Assembly: GCA_950295325.1 (NCBI GenBank)
Contig: OX485804.1
Location: forward strand, 69,786,033 to 69,850,032
Reading direction: 5' to 3'
Length of the DNA stretch: 64,000 nt
DNA from: Polytrichum commune
Taxonomy: Eukaryota; Streptophyta; Polytrichopsida; Polytrichales; Polytrichaceae
The translations under genes were made by a program, and so were the position numbers. The stretch's first letter is position 1. Each line of letters starts with the position of its first letter. The notes below the pieces were generated by a model. It saw nothing but the letters and a program-made list of their open reading frames with translations. It did no database searches and was not told where the DNA came from. Below, piece by piece: positions 1 to 11,720 of this stretch.

Positions 1-53
1 AACTTTTCGGGGGGGGGGGGGGGGGATATTCTGTCAAGGGCAGGGTTTCGACA

Positions 54-757
54 TTTTTCCTACACCCGCCCGAAAATTGCTGCCCGCCCGCCCGATTTCA
101 AAAAAAAAATTGTACTTGGGTTTTTGAAGGCTACTTGTCCACAAATCCCATATTGAGTGCACTTCATTTTCAAGGTCTCAAATCCAATATATATGTTCAC
201 TTCCATTGAGTAAATAAGCAATTGACTAGATTTCATTTTCAAAGTGAAACCGCCAATAAAGCATGTAATTAACTTGGAAGTAAAAAATATTATAAAATCC
301 TCATTAGCACAGAGGTTATAATTTTTGTCACTTACAATTCAAAGGGACTTTGTCATTCTAAAATGAAACTAAAATTAATGATTTATTTTTTAACCATAAC
401 TATATATTCAAATATTCAAAAATAAAAATAAATCATTAATTTTAGTTTCATTTTAGAATGACAAAGTCCTTTTGAATTGTAAGTGACAAAAATTATAACC
501 TCTGTGCTAATGAGGATTTTATAATATTTTGAACTTCCAAGTTAATTACATGCTTTATTGGCGGTTTCACTTTGAAAATGAAATCTAGTCAATTGCTTAT
601 TTACTCAATGGAAGTGAACATACATATTGGATTTGAGACCTTGAAAATGAAGTGCACTCAATATGGGATTTGTGGACAAGTAGCCTTCAAAAACCCAAGT
701 ACAATTTTTTTTTTGAAATCGGGCGGGCAGCAGTTTTCGGGCGGGTGCAGGAAAAAG
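54..757. mobile_element. Fold-back element 1 (about 338-bp inverted arms)
   Basis: Bases 54-391 and 418-757 are near-perfect reverse complements separated by a ~26-bp AT-rich loop. Shared landmarks include the gcgggcagcag/ctgctgcccgc blocks at the outer ends, tactcaatggaagtgaaca in the middle and aaaattaatgatttattttt at the loop. Short open frames inside mirror each other and are by-products of the palindrome. No transposase is visible, so this is a non-autonomous fold-back type DNA element. Its arms are homologous to those of the next element and to a lone arm at 39597-39895. Confidence 0.85.
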
Positions 758-763
758 GGGGAT

Positions 764-1774
764 GTTAAATACCCCCCACGATCTTTTCGGAGTGTCAAAG
801 TCGGGCTGGGGCAGCTGCTCGGCCAAAAAATCTGAATTTTTTGGACCCGACCGAAAACTGCTGCCCGCCCGCCCGATTTCGAAAAAACCATTGCCCTTGC
901 ATTCTTGAAGGCCACTTACTCACAAATCCCATATTGAGTGCACTTCACCTTCAAGGGCCAAAATCCAATATATATGTTCACTTCCATTGAGTAAATAAGC
1001 AATTGACTAGGGTTTCATTATCAAAGTGAAACCGTCAATAAAACATGTAATTAACTTGGAAGTCAAAAATATTACAAAATCCCCACTAACACTAAGGTTA
1101 TAATTTTTGTGACTCACAATTTGAAATTGTCTTTGTCATTCTAAAATGACACTTAAATTTAGTGTGCTGATTTAGTAGGTGTATTTTATAATATTTTAGG
1201 TAATGCCGTCTACTTTCACAAGTATTCATACGCATTCATTAATATCAAGTGGGATTAAATATAATTAAGTCTAATTAATCTTCATTAATCCCAAATAAAT
1301 CAGAAACTATGCTTACCAAATTAAGTAAACCTAATTGATTATAAAATGTACTTACTGTAATTAATTAATTATTGGAATTAATTCCAGTGAGTTAATTCTA
1401 ATAATTAATTTCTGGAATCAATTCCAGTGAGTTAATTATAATAATTAATATCTGGAATTTTGTAATATTTTTGACTTCCAAGTTAATTACATGTTTTATT
1501 GACAGTTTCATTTTGATAATGAAACCCTAGTCAATTGCTTATTTACTCAATGGAAGTGAACATATATATTGGATTTTGGCCCTTGAAGGTGAAGTGCACT
1601 CAATATGGGATTTGTGAGTAAGTGGCCTTCAAGAATGCAAGGGCAATGGTTTTTTCGAAATCGAGCGGGCGGGCAGCAATTTTCGGTCGGGTCCAAAAAA
1701 TTCAGATTTTCTGGCCGGGCGGCTGCCCCAACCCGACTTTGACACTCTGAAAAGTTCGTGGGGGGGTATTTAAC
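764..1774. mobile_element. Fold-back element 2 (about 320-bp arms, 375-bp centre)
   Basis: Bases 764-1081 match the reverse complement of 1456-1774. The arms belong to the same family as element 1, but the outer ends run further and include gttaaatacccccc, the agtcgggctggggcagctg block and the ggacccgaccgaaaa block. The centre (1082-1455) is AT-rich and carries direct repeats of ggaattaattccagtgagtt, themselves partly palindromic. No coding sequence is visible. A second copy of the tatttaacgtcc end lies just outside at 1848-1860. Confidence 0.82.
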
Positions 1775-1837
1775 GTCCCCCCAGGCAAAATGTCGAAACC
1801 TGCCCCTGACAGAATATTCCCCCCCCCCGAAAAGTTC

Positions 1838-3093
1838 GTGGGGGGGGTATTTAACGTCCTCCCACACGTATCCACATACCATTTAAATTTAGGTGTCCGG
1901 TTTAAGACAAGCAAGCATATTAGCCATGTCAAATACCTTAATATGTAGAGTTCCATTTTTGAAGTGATCGAAAACGCACAACCAATGATGTGTTGAAGTA
2001 GAAGTTACTCATGTTGACATTGATGGACACTTCATGCCCAATGTAAGAACATAAATCAATTGACAACATGTGGAAAATATAATGCTTTAAGTTCTGTATT
2101 TATAATAGTCTTTATAAAAGTTGAATGGTTTCTCACTCTACCTTTCTTCTTCTAGAAGAAACATGAGAGGTACGACACCCTTTATGGTACTTACTATCAC
2201 ATGCGTAATAGTGTCACTTCCCTATTTTGAGGCGTATGCTATGTTATACTAATGATCAACAACTTCATCATTAGTGTCACCTCATGACATTTGGCGTTTA
2301 AGTGTGCTTACTAATATTTTGGCATGAGTATGTTCAACAATGTTATGAGGTGTATGCCTATATTACATAATGGTCTACAAGTTGACTAAAGTTTACACAA
2401 ATGACACTTGACATTAGGTTTGCTCAAGAATATCTTACTCTTGCATTCTAAAATGTAAACACATGACATTTGCCATTAGTATGCTCATCTCCCCTTGCAT
2501 ATTAACACACAAAACAACCGTCTCAATGTCATAATGTAAACAACTACACTAAACGTCATAATGTTAATGCTTTCTCCTTTGAGTAGTTACTTATGTTGAC
2601 GAATAGTGTCATATTGGCATTTAGTGGATGTGACACTTTGAGACCTCTAGGCATCTAGTATGGACCCTTCGCAAATAGTGTACATGACATTAAATACCAT
2701 AAACAAAAATAGGACTTACGTATATTGGGATTTATGCATGACTTTCGGACAATTCCAAGCACCAATATGATTTACACTAGATTGGTAAACTACATAAATA
2801 TCACTAGGAGAAATCATGTCCATAGCAACCACGTGCAACTAGCCGTTTTGACGGAGTGGGTGTAATAACTACCCTATGCAACCAAAGCAGAGGCTAACCC
2901 CCCTAGGATCTAAGTTGGCATAAATTTAATGAAAATTGCCCTTCATAGCGTCCATGTGGGTGCAAGGTGGTGAATAATGCCAATGGGCGGCATGGTTTGG
3001 AAGTGCCTAGTGCAAATTTCCTCAACTGGTATAGGTGGAAGGAGCCACCACTTGAAATAAGAACCGAAGTCCAACGTGGCAGTCTTTTCCTGT
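1838..3093. other. Intergenic, AT-rich, no gene seen
   Basis: Bases 1865-1930 resemble the 3' tail of the dispersed R1 family (acataccatt, then aggtgtccggtttaaga). The rest has scattered short motifs such as agtgtcac and gacattt but no convincing exon, promoter or intact transposon end. Open frames here are short and have no recognisable motif. Confidence 0.5.
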
Positions 3094-3502
3094 CACGGGG
3101 GGATCACTTCATTGTCAAGTTGAACACCACGTGCGACCAAAAAAAATCTTCTTTTGGTAAGTTGCACCACCAAAATGGTTCAAAATTTTATCAAATTTTT
3201 TTTCACGAGTAGATATACATAGTACCTATAACATAGTTAAAAGTGGTAACTAAATTTGATGATTTATTTTTTTCATAAAACACACCGTTTCTAACTAGAA
3301 TGACACAGAATTGAACTAAAACAATTACTAAAATAAATAAAGATGACTAAACATTTCAAAAAAAATACAAAAGATACTATCAATGATTATATATATGTAA
3401 AAAAATATCATAAATTTTAAAATTATATATGGCATGTAATATAGGGGTAGCAAACTTTGTCCGCATGTGCTGTCAACTTGACAATGAAGTGACCTCCCCG
3501 TG
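3094..3502. repeat. Inverted repeat pair, 44-bp arms
   Basis: The arm 3094-3137 (cacggggggatcacttcatt onward) pairs imperfectly with 3459-3502 (ending acaatgaagtgacctccccg tg). The ~320-bp spacer is AT-rich and non-coding. It could be a decayed MITE or the subterminal part of a larger element that also covers the coding-like debris to the right. No clear target-site duplication was found. Confidence 0.5.
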
Positions 3503-3731
3503 TTTCCCGTCTTATGATGGTGAGTATCATGACTACCATCATGGGCGTAGTTGATGTGTGATGGCAATATGATTATTGTACTTTTCGTAGGGTGATGTGT
3601 CCACACACTCACTCACAAGACTTGACTTGGCAAAAATGCCAAGCCAAGGAGGAGGCTCCTCACTTAGGAGCCTTCCTCTCCACATCTAGATTCATCCATC
3701 CAAATCTAGATGGATGAAACCCAATGGATAA

Positions 3732-3908
3732 GGTGCGGCCGTCGACGCCGCATACCGTGACACCTTGCTCCATGTTCTCAACACGCATGGCTGCATCTTC
3801 CATGAGGACAATGTACTTGGAGCCCCACAAGGGTTTATTGTGATGATTGGCAAGAGTTTGAATATGGACTTTGACTCATCACGCCACTATGGGGGGGTTT
3901 GTGGGTGA
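3732..3908 (+). pseudogene. Coding-like fragment, family not recognised
   Basis: A 58-codon frame with markedly higher GC than its surroundings reads as a plausible globular segment, with AAYRDTLLHVLNTHG near its start and IVMIGKSLNMDFD near its end. A second coding-like stretch follows at about 3977-4090 in a shifted frame (NDLLHHYLGTFVLPLHKAHK), separated by stop codons. No start codon, splice sites or family signature are evident. I infer a decayed or captured gene piece; it may belong to a transposon gene I do not recognise. Confidence 0.3.
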
Positions 3909-4090
3909 TACATCTCCACGACCCACACTCGGTACCACCCCTCTACAACCGGTATGTTGTGAAAATACCCCAGTAATGGTCTCCCAATGATCTTCTTCAT
4001 CACTACCTTGGCACATTTGTTTTGCCGCTCCACAAAGCACACAAGTTGCTGCAACTCAAACATCCACAAGGGATCCCACCTCTTAGCTTT

Positions 4091-6168
4091 TAGAAAATAA
4101 TCTTCCACAATTATCAGAATTGGGTTCACTACAATTCCACACCTAATTCCTAGTGTGTTTGGGTTTGGACTACCAGTATGTTCCAATTTCAAACTTGGTT
4201 GCATCCCGTACCCATCACCAGTTTCCCTTAACAATTGTGAGCGTCATCAATGCTACAAAAACTCATCAGAAATTAACTCAAACGGTCGCTACATTGTCAA
4301 GTGCATTCGCTCAAACATGCAACAATATTTATTTTTGTTCATATGCCAACATGGTACTCCCCACAACCCTAATATGCAAGGCCCTAAAGGCCAACCTATG
4401 GTAGCAACACTCACATCCAACATAGACACCCAACAACCAAACACATACACCACATCAAAGTTGCAAGGAAGCAACAACCCTAATATGCAAGGCCCTATGG
4501 AGTACACCAACTTAGAAATGCAACAATATTTTATTGCAACTACTCATAAATGCACCAACACCAAATGCATCAACCAAGAAATACAACAATATCAAGTACA
4601 CCAACTCAACAATGCAACAAGATCTAGTGCATGAACTTGGATAATGCTATAGTATGTTGTGCATATCCACATGATAGCATGGTGCTCCCCGCAACAAGCC
4701 ATAAATGCCAACCCATGTAGCAACACACGCATCCACCATACACACAAGACACACTCAAAAATCCATAATTATAGTGATTGCATGTCTATGCACTCTTGAT
4801 CTTTGGATTAGAGGCTGTAAATCAAACTCCAATGGCCACACAATTGTGAAGGACGCAAACACGGTAGGTTGTCAATGTGTTGACATAACAAACAACCCAA
4901 TCCCTACTTCCTCTAATCGTGCCTCGTATGAAACTCAATGCACCACTCTAAACAACATCCCTACAAGTCCAATGAGCAGTGGCAAAGATGGTGTGGGAAA
5001 CCTTGTAGCACAAGCAACAAACCATGCTTCCAAAGCCTAACCTAACAAAAGATTTCGTGCACTCTCCAACACTAACTCACATTTATTCTATCATGCCAAC
5101 GTCAAAGCAAACCCAAGACTAACAAGATTTTCTTGCCAAATAAAAAGAATATATAATTCACATGTTGGACGCATAGTTGATTGCCGCTTCCACTACGGCT
5201 ATCACAAGGATGGTATTTTGAATGTGTTGCTAGAGTGTTGGGAGGCACAAAAATATAGGCTTTATATATGGAAATATAGTGGTTGGCAAACCACTTTTGG
5301 TGCCTCAAGATGCATGATAGAGGATAATATTTATGTATGTCTCGCTCTTATTGGGGGAATGACTGCATCATGCAAAATGTTCCCAACATCAGGGAACGAC
5401 TTTGTCATAACTATGGACCCCAATGAAGGAGAATTTGAACATAATAAAAAACAAACTAGAAAATGTGTGTTTGAATATGCAAATGCTAGCCACAGTTGCC
5501 ATCCATTCTTGGATGCAATAGGAGGCTATGTTGGCCCACATGATTGTCACTGTATAAAAGACATGTCCACATCGTATGGAAAAAATAATTTTGCTTAGCG
5601 TTACATTGAATATTTGTCCCTTTGAGAGCAAAACTCAGGTCTCTGAAGCTCCTTATTTTATAATTGCTTGGAGAGAAGACTCCTATACCATGTTGAGGAG
5701 GAATACCGGATCGTGGGTGATGTCCCTTGTGACATGGCTAGCCTTGTAGATGGATTGTTGGATAGTATTGTTTTGTACAACATATTTCCATGCATTATGA
5801 CAAATGTTAGCAATACAAATATGGAAATGTGTTTGTTGTATGAAAATATCATAGCATCTAAAAACCTCAAAGCATGCAACAAACTATGGTTGTGTCTTTT
5901 GAACTCCACCATTGTTATGTGTGGCATTGCAAGATGTGAGTGGAATGTTATGAAGATATACAAAGAAAGTGTCAATAGCCTAGTTGTATTGAATGTGCAA
6001 GGCAGGAAGTTGTGAGGCACTGTTTGATTGCCTATGACATCTTTAGCAAAGGGTGCATTCTATGTTGTTGGTTGTTTGCTAGAAAAATGCAATTGTCATT
6101 CCATATGCTCACCGTAGATGAGTTGTGGATGCTAAATGAACATACAACATATTTGGGATGGACACATA
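4091..6168 (+). other. Coding-like debris between the 22-bp repeats, unrecognised
   Basis: Several forward frames of 110-160 codons lie here (4155-4634, ~5137-5598, 5668-6015). The first is a low-complexity Asn/Gln/Thr-rich product of partial direct repeats; a cctaatatgcaaggccct unit occurs twice, at ~4370 and ~4480. The second contains balanced sequence such as LYIWKYSGWQTTFGASRC and several Cys-His pairs. The third lacks any motif I know. No start context, introns or conserved domain can be argued, so this is best treated as transposon-derived or captured DNA. Confidence 0.3.
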
Positions 6169-6217
6169 TTTTCGTAGGGTGATGTGTCCATACCTCATGT
6201 GAGGCATACCCTAAACC

Positions 6218-7609
6218 CACTAACCCTATGAAAGTAAGTAACATTAAATGTAAACTCAAACACTAAATATCATCTATGGTAATATGTGAAAGTTACATGC
6301 ACGAATTTAGTGTTTAGTAGGAAAGAGGTGGCAACAAGGAAGGCGATTGACTGTTTCATAGGAAAGAGGTGGCAACAAGGAAGGCGGTGGCGGCGCATTT
6401 ATGTCTAACACTAATTATCAAAGAATTGAAAATTAGTGTTGAGCAGAGTAGGGTGGTAAAACACTAAATCTAATCAAACACTAAATATCATATTTTGTTT
6501 AGTGAGGCACACATGGTAGTTGCACACGTGGCGTCCTTGCCAATGTCTACCTCCACCCAAACTTGAGCATCACACTTGCACACATGGTTTTGATGAGCAA
6601 GAATTGGGGACACACATGACACCGCAATTGATTGGCGGCCACCACAAAGTGTTTGGCAACTAACATGAAAATGGTAACCCACTGCAAGATTTACAATAGG
6701 GGTGGGCCATGAAATGTGAAACATTTGCCTCTATTGTTATTGGGCAACCAAGAAGGACTGACACTCTATTACATGCAATGGTGGAAATGGCAATCACCTT
6801 GAGCCTCCCACATGGCATGGGTGTGCATGAGTCAACAAATTTTGGGGGGTGGACTCTTTATTGGAATCTATACTGACGTGCGTGGGTCACTATGAAATTA
6901 ACCCCCTATATACAAGAAGTTTCTAGAGAAAAACAAATGTATACGTACAAGGTTTGCATTAGGGTACTAGGTTTGTATCAAACCTAGTACACTAATGCAA
7001 GCCTTAACAAGAATGGATAGGGTAGTACTATTACCATATGACAATGAAAAGACAACAATGAATGAAAATGTGAATTGGATAAAAATATACAATTATGTTG
7101 TATTTTCCCCTAAACCTTGGGGCCCCTTTTCGTACATCTACCTTTACTTCAAAATTCCTAATAGCCTTTTTAAATGTACACACTAGGGAAAACCAATACC
7201 TCTCCCTTGTGTATATCGTGTGTGCTATGCCTCAAACAATACCCCTTCTTACACTCACGTTAGTTTGTACATGGCATGAAGAGTCCACCCCCGGGCAACA
7301 GATGAGTCAACATATGTATCTACAACTACACTAAATATGATATTTAGTGTTTGATTAGATTTAGTGTTTTACCACCCTACTCTGCTCAACACTAATTTTC
7401 AATTCCTTGATAATTAGTGTTAGACATAAATGCGCCGCCGCCGCCTTCCTTGTTGCCACCTCTTTCCTGGAAACAGTCAATCGCCTTCGTTGTTGCCACC
7501 TCTTTCTTACTAAACACTAAATTCGTGCATGTAATTTTCACATATTACCATAGATGATATTTAGTGTTTGAGATTACATTTAATGTTACTTACTTTCATA
7601 GGGTTAGTG
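6218..7609. mobile_element. 1.39-kb element with ~280-bp terminal inverted repeats
   Basis: The ends read CACTAACCCTATGAAAG and CTTTCATAGGGTTAGTG. Inverted similarity continues inward for ~280 bp on each side (6218-6500 against 7328-7609), including gaggtggcaacaaggaaggc and its complement, and several atttagtgttt motifs. The ~830-bp centre has no recognisable transposase. The CACTA start could suggest the CACTA superfamily, but a 280-bp TIR is longer than usual there and no 3-bp target duplication was found. A MULE-like or fold-back element is equally possible. Confidence 0.75.
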
Positions 7610-8384
7610 ATATTTAGTGTAGTGTTCGTATTTAGTGTATCTAACACTAAATATCAAATTTAGTGTAGTCCCCTATCCAAAAATGGTAGTTTATAAATAA
7701 ATAAATTGTATATTTCCCGACCATCAATGATATGGCAATATTACCAGCTCACACAACAAAGAAAACATAGTGCAGAGGAAGAGCATGATGTTTTCCGTTG
7801 TGGTGGCTGGATGCAATGTCCTTTTTTCTTCTAGTGTATGATGGTTGGCAAACATGGAATACGAACATTTGAATGGTTGTTGTGTTATTGCTTTTGATAC
7901 TGACGTTTGATGTTTTTGTTTCACAAGTGCACATCCCATATTATTTTTGAACAAGTAGTTAAATGTCAGTTATGGTATCCTTCTCTCAAGCCAAGTGCCA
8001 AAATGCCAAGAACTTGACTATTTTGGAGAACACACTTCATGTATGCGCGTGCAACATGTCACATCATGTGCACTATGAAAAAACACCATTGTATGGGGGA
8101 ATAAACCTTAGAATATTTCCTACTTTAGTAGAATTTACCGCAAAAAGAAACCCTACCAAAATCAAAGAAATTCTAGGTGGACCCATGCAAAAAAATCAAG
8201 GATTGAAGAGTCCACTTATCGTCACCAATACCAACATACCCACATATCCTCAATACAAGATATCTGAGAATAATGCAACTATTCAAATGAATTGCCCAAA
8301 ACCATAGAATCACTTTAGTGACACTCATCATGAAGCATTAGAGTTATTAAGGAAGTCTCCTTATTCAAAGCTTCTCTTCAGGGC
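7610..8384. other. Intergenic with tttagtgt motif cluster
   Basis: Bases 7610-7670 hold several more copies of tttagtgt/acactaaa outside the end of the preceding element, probably residual terminus fragments. The remainder has no supported gene; a forward frame at 7963-8307 has no recognisable motif. Confidence 0.4.
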
Positions 8385-8680
8385 CAGTTTAAACTAGAGC
8401 TTGAGGGCCCTTGACTCATAATACACAAATTATGTGATTGGTCAAGAAGGTGGAGATGATCAAAGTTCACCTTACACTTGACCCTCAGGGCTGGAGGGAC
8501 CAAAGAAATTCAGATGAATGAAGAATTTGTATGGTGTACTACATGGCACCAAGTTAGTAAAGTTTCAATGTTTATTAGACATTGCATTAGGGTCATAGAA
8601 GAGGTGGTTTTGACGCAAAAATAAGGACCGTGCAAAGCAATTAAATTGTCATTGGCTCCTATATATTATATTGCCATAGT
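8385..8680 (+). repeat. Dispersed repeat pair, copy 1
   Basis: This stretch aligns in the same orientation with 14980-15270. Shared blocks include acaaattatgtgattggtca, the gagggaccaaagaaatt block, the tggtgt..tacac/tggcaccaa block, and an attgccattggct-like end. Neither copy shows inverted ends or coding potential. Copy 2 lies inside an intron of the gene at 13734-17284. Confidence 0.65.
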
Positions 8681-9661
8681 GGGTTTCTGACTACCTCGAA
8701 TTTTAATTTTGTCTAAATTGTGAGCAATTGGACAATTTTTGGACCTTATGGTTCAAAGGTCCATGACGTCTTTGAGTAAATTTGGACATATCTTTTCAAA
8801 TTTTGGACAATTTGGTTGCTTCAATTCTATAGGTGGATCTTTCGATACACAATCCTATGAAATAGCTAGATTTTGTGGGAGATATGTGGATCCAAGTAGT
8901 GATCACTTGAATATTATGCTACTAAAATATGATGGAAAAGATCAAACATCTATATTTTGATGTTGAATTTATATAAGTAAATGTTGAATGGTGAGAACAC
9001 AATCAAAACAAATGCTATTATAATACTATCATGATTGATTGTGCACATTCTAGCAAAGGATCTTAACATAGAATCCTATCGTAGGATCATATGATAGAAT
9101 TCAACATGTTGTAATAATGGACTAGGTCTTGGTCCAATTTTCCTTAAATAATAGATTCTTTGGTATCACAGGCCAAACTACCCAACTTTTTGGTTTTTTG
9201 ATATAATTTTAAAGAATTTTTTATTATAAATAAAACATTGCCAATGACTTTATTTTTGATTGGAGGCAACTACTCATGTGGATTTTTAAAAAATTAAATG
9301 ATCTACAGGGTTCTACAATTAGGTGTTTCATTTAATTAGATATGTTGTGGAATTTAAAAATATATATATATATATATGCAACCCAACTTTTTCTACATCT
9401 CATTTGATTTGATTTGGTCTCCACCCAACATTTTGATTCTTTTATTTTTTATATAATTTGATATAATTTCACAAAAGCCGTTCTTTAAGCCATTTTAGTA
9501 CGGATGCTCCTGCGTATAATATGGGAGTTGCGTACGTGGGGTCTATCCATTCAACCAATAACCACAAGAATATTAATTGTTCAAGCCTGCAAATCAACAT
9601 GAACACATTATCCAACCTATCTGCGACTCTTCTACACTTGGAGACTGTAAACATTGAAGGT
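8681..9661. other. AT-rich intergenic DNA with (AT)n microsatellite
   Basis: There is no supported gene. A TA dinucleotide run lies at about 9358-9378. Short homopolymer-rich segments make up the rest. Confidence 0.45.
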
Positions 9662-9862
9662 CACTACTACAAAATGTGGGATTCTTAAGTGCGGCTCCAT
9701 CAAAAGGAACGCATCCTCTACTACTTTGAATGGTCATGTCCAATGTTGTTTTGCTGGTTCATTTTGGGTTGATGAAGTTGAAACACGCACCACTTAAAAG
9801 TCGCATAGAACGCCTCCCATTGAACGGATGTGTGCTTGAGAATCGCACATTCTGTAGTAGTG
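9662..9862. mobile_element. 201-bp MITE with CACTACTACA termini
   Basis: The element starts CACTACTACAAAATGTG and ends with the complement CACATTCTGTAGTAGTG. The inverted match continues for ~30 bp, through gattcttaagtgc against gcttgagaatc. It is flanked on both sides by the direct repeat AGGT (9658-9661 and 9863-9866). The terminal sequence is typical of non-autonomous CACTA elements; a 4-bp duplication would be one base longer than that superfamily's usual three. Confidence 0.75.
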
Positions 9863-9904
9863 AGGTGCTCAGATAAGCTCAAGCGAAAACTGTCTGATTG
9901 AACC

Positions 9905-10690
9905 AAACAGACACTTTTGAATCACCAGACTCTCATTGAGTACACGACCACATTAATTACACAAGAAGCTTCCATCGTGTAGGCCAGGGCAAGCTGGCAC
10001 TTGGCACTTAGCAAAGACGAATTGATCACATGTGAAGAGACCGCTTCGAGTGTCGGAGATAGATAGATTCATCACACCATGCATCCAGTAGTTTGCATGA
10101 TACGATGCAGTCAGTAGTCTGGCTGATTTCAACCTCTAGCGCCAGAATTTTATTACTGTATTTCAATTGATCGAGCAGCCGCCAATCTGCTGCTTGCCGA
10201 TAACTTCAGCTCCTTAAATCTAGGTGCCGGGATTTCTGCATTCCAGCCGTCTACGCACTTGGTAACTGCGTAGAGGGCGAGGGTTGCCGGACATAACCAT
10301 TCAAACAGACACTCTTGAATCACCAGACTTTCATTGAGTACACGACCACATTACTCAAGAAGCTTCTTATCATGTAGGGTAAGCTGGCACTTGGCACTTA
10401 GCAAAGACGAATTGGTCACATGTGAAGAGACCGCTTCGAGTGTCGGAGATTGATCCATCACACCATCCAGTAGTTTGCATGATACGATGCAGTGAGTAGT
10501 CTGCATGGTTGATTTCAACTTCCAGCGCCAGAATTTTATTACTGTATTTCAATTGAGCAGCCACCAGTCTGCTACTTACCGAAAACTCCAGATCCTCAGA
10601 TCTAGGTGCCGGGATTTCTGTATGCATGCATTCCAGCCGTCTACGCACTAGGTAACCGTGAAGAAGGGCGAGGGTTACCGGACATAATCA
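9905..10690. repeat. Two-copy tandem duplication, unit about 390 bp
   Basis: Unit 1 (9905-10302) and unit 2 (10303-10690) run head to tail. Both begin aaacagacac..ttgaatcaccagac and end with a gccggacataa-type block. They differ by substitutions and small indels such as insertion of tgcatgcat in unit 2. The composition is less AT-rich than the surroundings. On the minus strand unit 2 has a 92-codon open frame (10370-10648) that is broken by a stop in unit 1, so coding is doubtful. It could be a duplicated exon of a lost gene or a small satellite seed. Confidence 0.85.
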
Positions 10691-10693
10691 TCT

Positions 10694-10882
10694 GTGGATG
10701 AAATCAAGACAAAGGAATATTCCTGGAATTCTCTTACTGAAGGGGACGATTATGCGAATTCTAACAGCGTAGGCGTTGGTTACACCATCCTGTTCACGAA
10801 ACACGTGGATTACAAATTTCTGCCCATGACGAGGTTCGGTTATCGTGTGGAATCCTTCTGCTCTGAGCGCATGAAAAGATGA
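10694..10882 (+). CDS. Possible 62-codon open frame or exon, unrecognised
   Basis: Directly after the tandem duplication is a frame beginning MDEIKTKEYSWNSL with balanced composition and a segment VGVGYTILFTKHVDYKFLP. The GC level is higher than in flanking DNA, which is why it is listed. No promoter, partner exon or family match can be argued, and it may be an exon of a decayed gene that also gave rise to the neighbouring duplication. Confidence 0.25.
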   Translation: MDEIKTKEYSWNSLTEGDDYANSNSVGVGYTILFTKHVDYKFLPMTRFGYRVESFCSERMKR

Positions 10883-11439
10883 CGCGTCGTCGAGATTTCA
10901 GCCACATGTGGTTATGAGCTATTTAATTCTCCCTCTTTCATCTACTGTAGGATAAACCAAGGTATGTGCACCTTCAATGGACACTTTCAGCTCTCAAGCC
11001 ACTTCTCGTGTAGTTTAAAAGGGATCAGGCCACACCCCTTTACAAACAACGATTTTAAAATGGAGCTTGGTGGACCATACGTCAAATCATTCTGGCCTAC
11101 CCTTGAGGAGTTTAGTTAGTTCAAGGTTGGTCGTCCCCCTCACCCACCCACCCACCCGTTTTTTGTGGTTAGAAACATCATTATTCAACTTCAATCAGAA
11201 ACTGAGGTTTAAAGCATGCTTACAAAACTGACGGAGTTTTAAAAGAAAAAGGATGATTCTACCGAACAAAAGAGGGACCAACTTTGAAATCAAGCTCCCT
11301 ATAGTTACGCACATGTCAAGGTCACATCCTTTTGTTACCTAAGTTGACTCACCAAACTTCATGAAAAACTGCATTTTTGAATGTGTGTGGCCTCCATATA
11401 AACACATAATTAATGCAAGATATTCATGCATGTTATCAT

Positions 11440-11720
11440 TTTCCCCATAACTTTCAGAGTTCAAAGGAATATCCTATTCATTGTCAAAGTGAGGGTTTTC
11501 TTAGTACTTGAAAAATGTCGATCATATAAGTTCCTCTACTCCCCTGCGCCCCCCCCCCACGGGTATATATTATGTCAACTATTGAATTCCAACTGTGAAG
11601 AGATTATGAGCTTGTAGTCCAATGTCTTTTTGGTGTTTGTTTTTAGATCCATACCTAACTACATACTACAACATAGGTGTCCGTTTAAGATGAGCAACCG
11701 GATTAGGCCCACAAAAGCTA
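11440..11720 (+). repeat. R1 dispersed repeat, copy
   Basis: It matches the R1 consensus recognised across the window: aggaatatcctattcattgt, then a caaagtgagg block, a cgatcatataag block, a tatgtcaactattga block and a tail with ataggtgtccgtttaagatg. An expanded C run (about 11550-11558) interrupts it. No termini could be defined. Confidence 0.6.

Larger units (their letters stand above)
1..1837. repeat. Outer inverted repeat enclosing two fold-back units
   Basis: The first ~55 bases, which contain an 18-base G run, reappear as reverse complement at 1787-1837, including the stretch read there as tgtcgaaacctgcccctgac. The pair encloses two large palindromes, so the block looks like one compound fold-back element or two units inserted side by side. 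The G/C homopolymer runs at both ends differ in length, as expected for slippage. The left end coincides with the window edge, so the true boundary may lie outside. Confidence 0.7.
3582..6190. repeat. Perfect 22-bp direct repeat bracketing 2.6 kb
   Basis: An identical 22-base string, centred on cgtagggtgatgtgtcca, occurs at 3582-3603 and at 6169-6190 in the same orientation. The DNA between holds the only cluster of longer open frames in the first 10 kb. The repeat could mark the ends of an insertion or a capture event, or could be a conserved motif of one repeat family. No inverted termini were found immediately next to either copy. Confidence 0.45.

Noticed and set aside
4155-4634. 159-codon Asn/Gln-rich frame as a gene
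   Set aside because: Built from partial direct repeats of cctaatatgcaaggccct and CA-rich words; no reliable coding signal.
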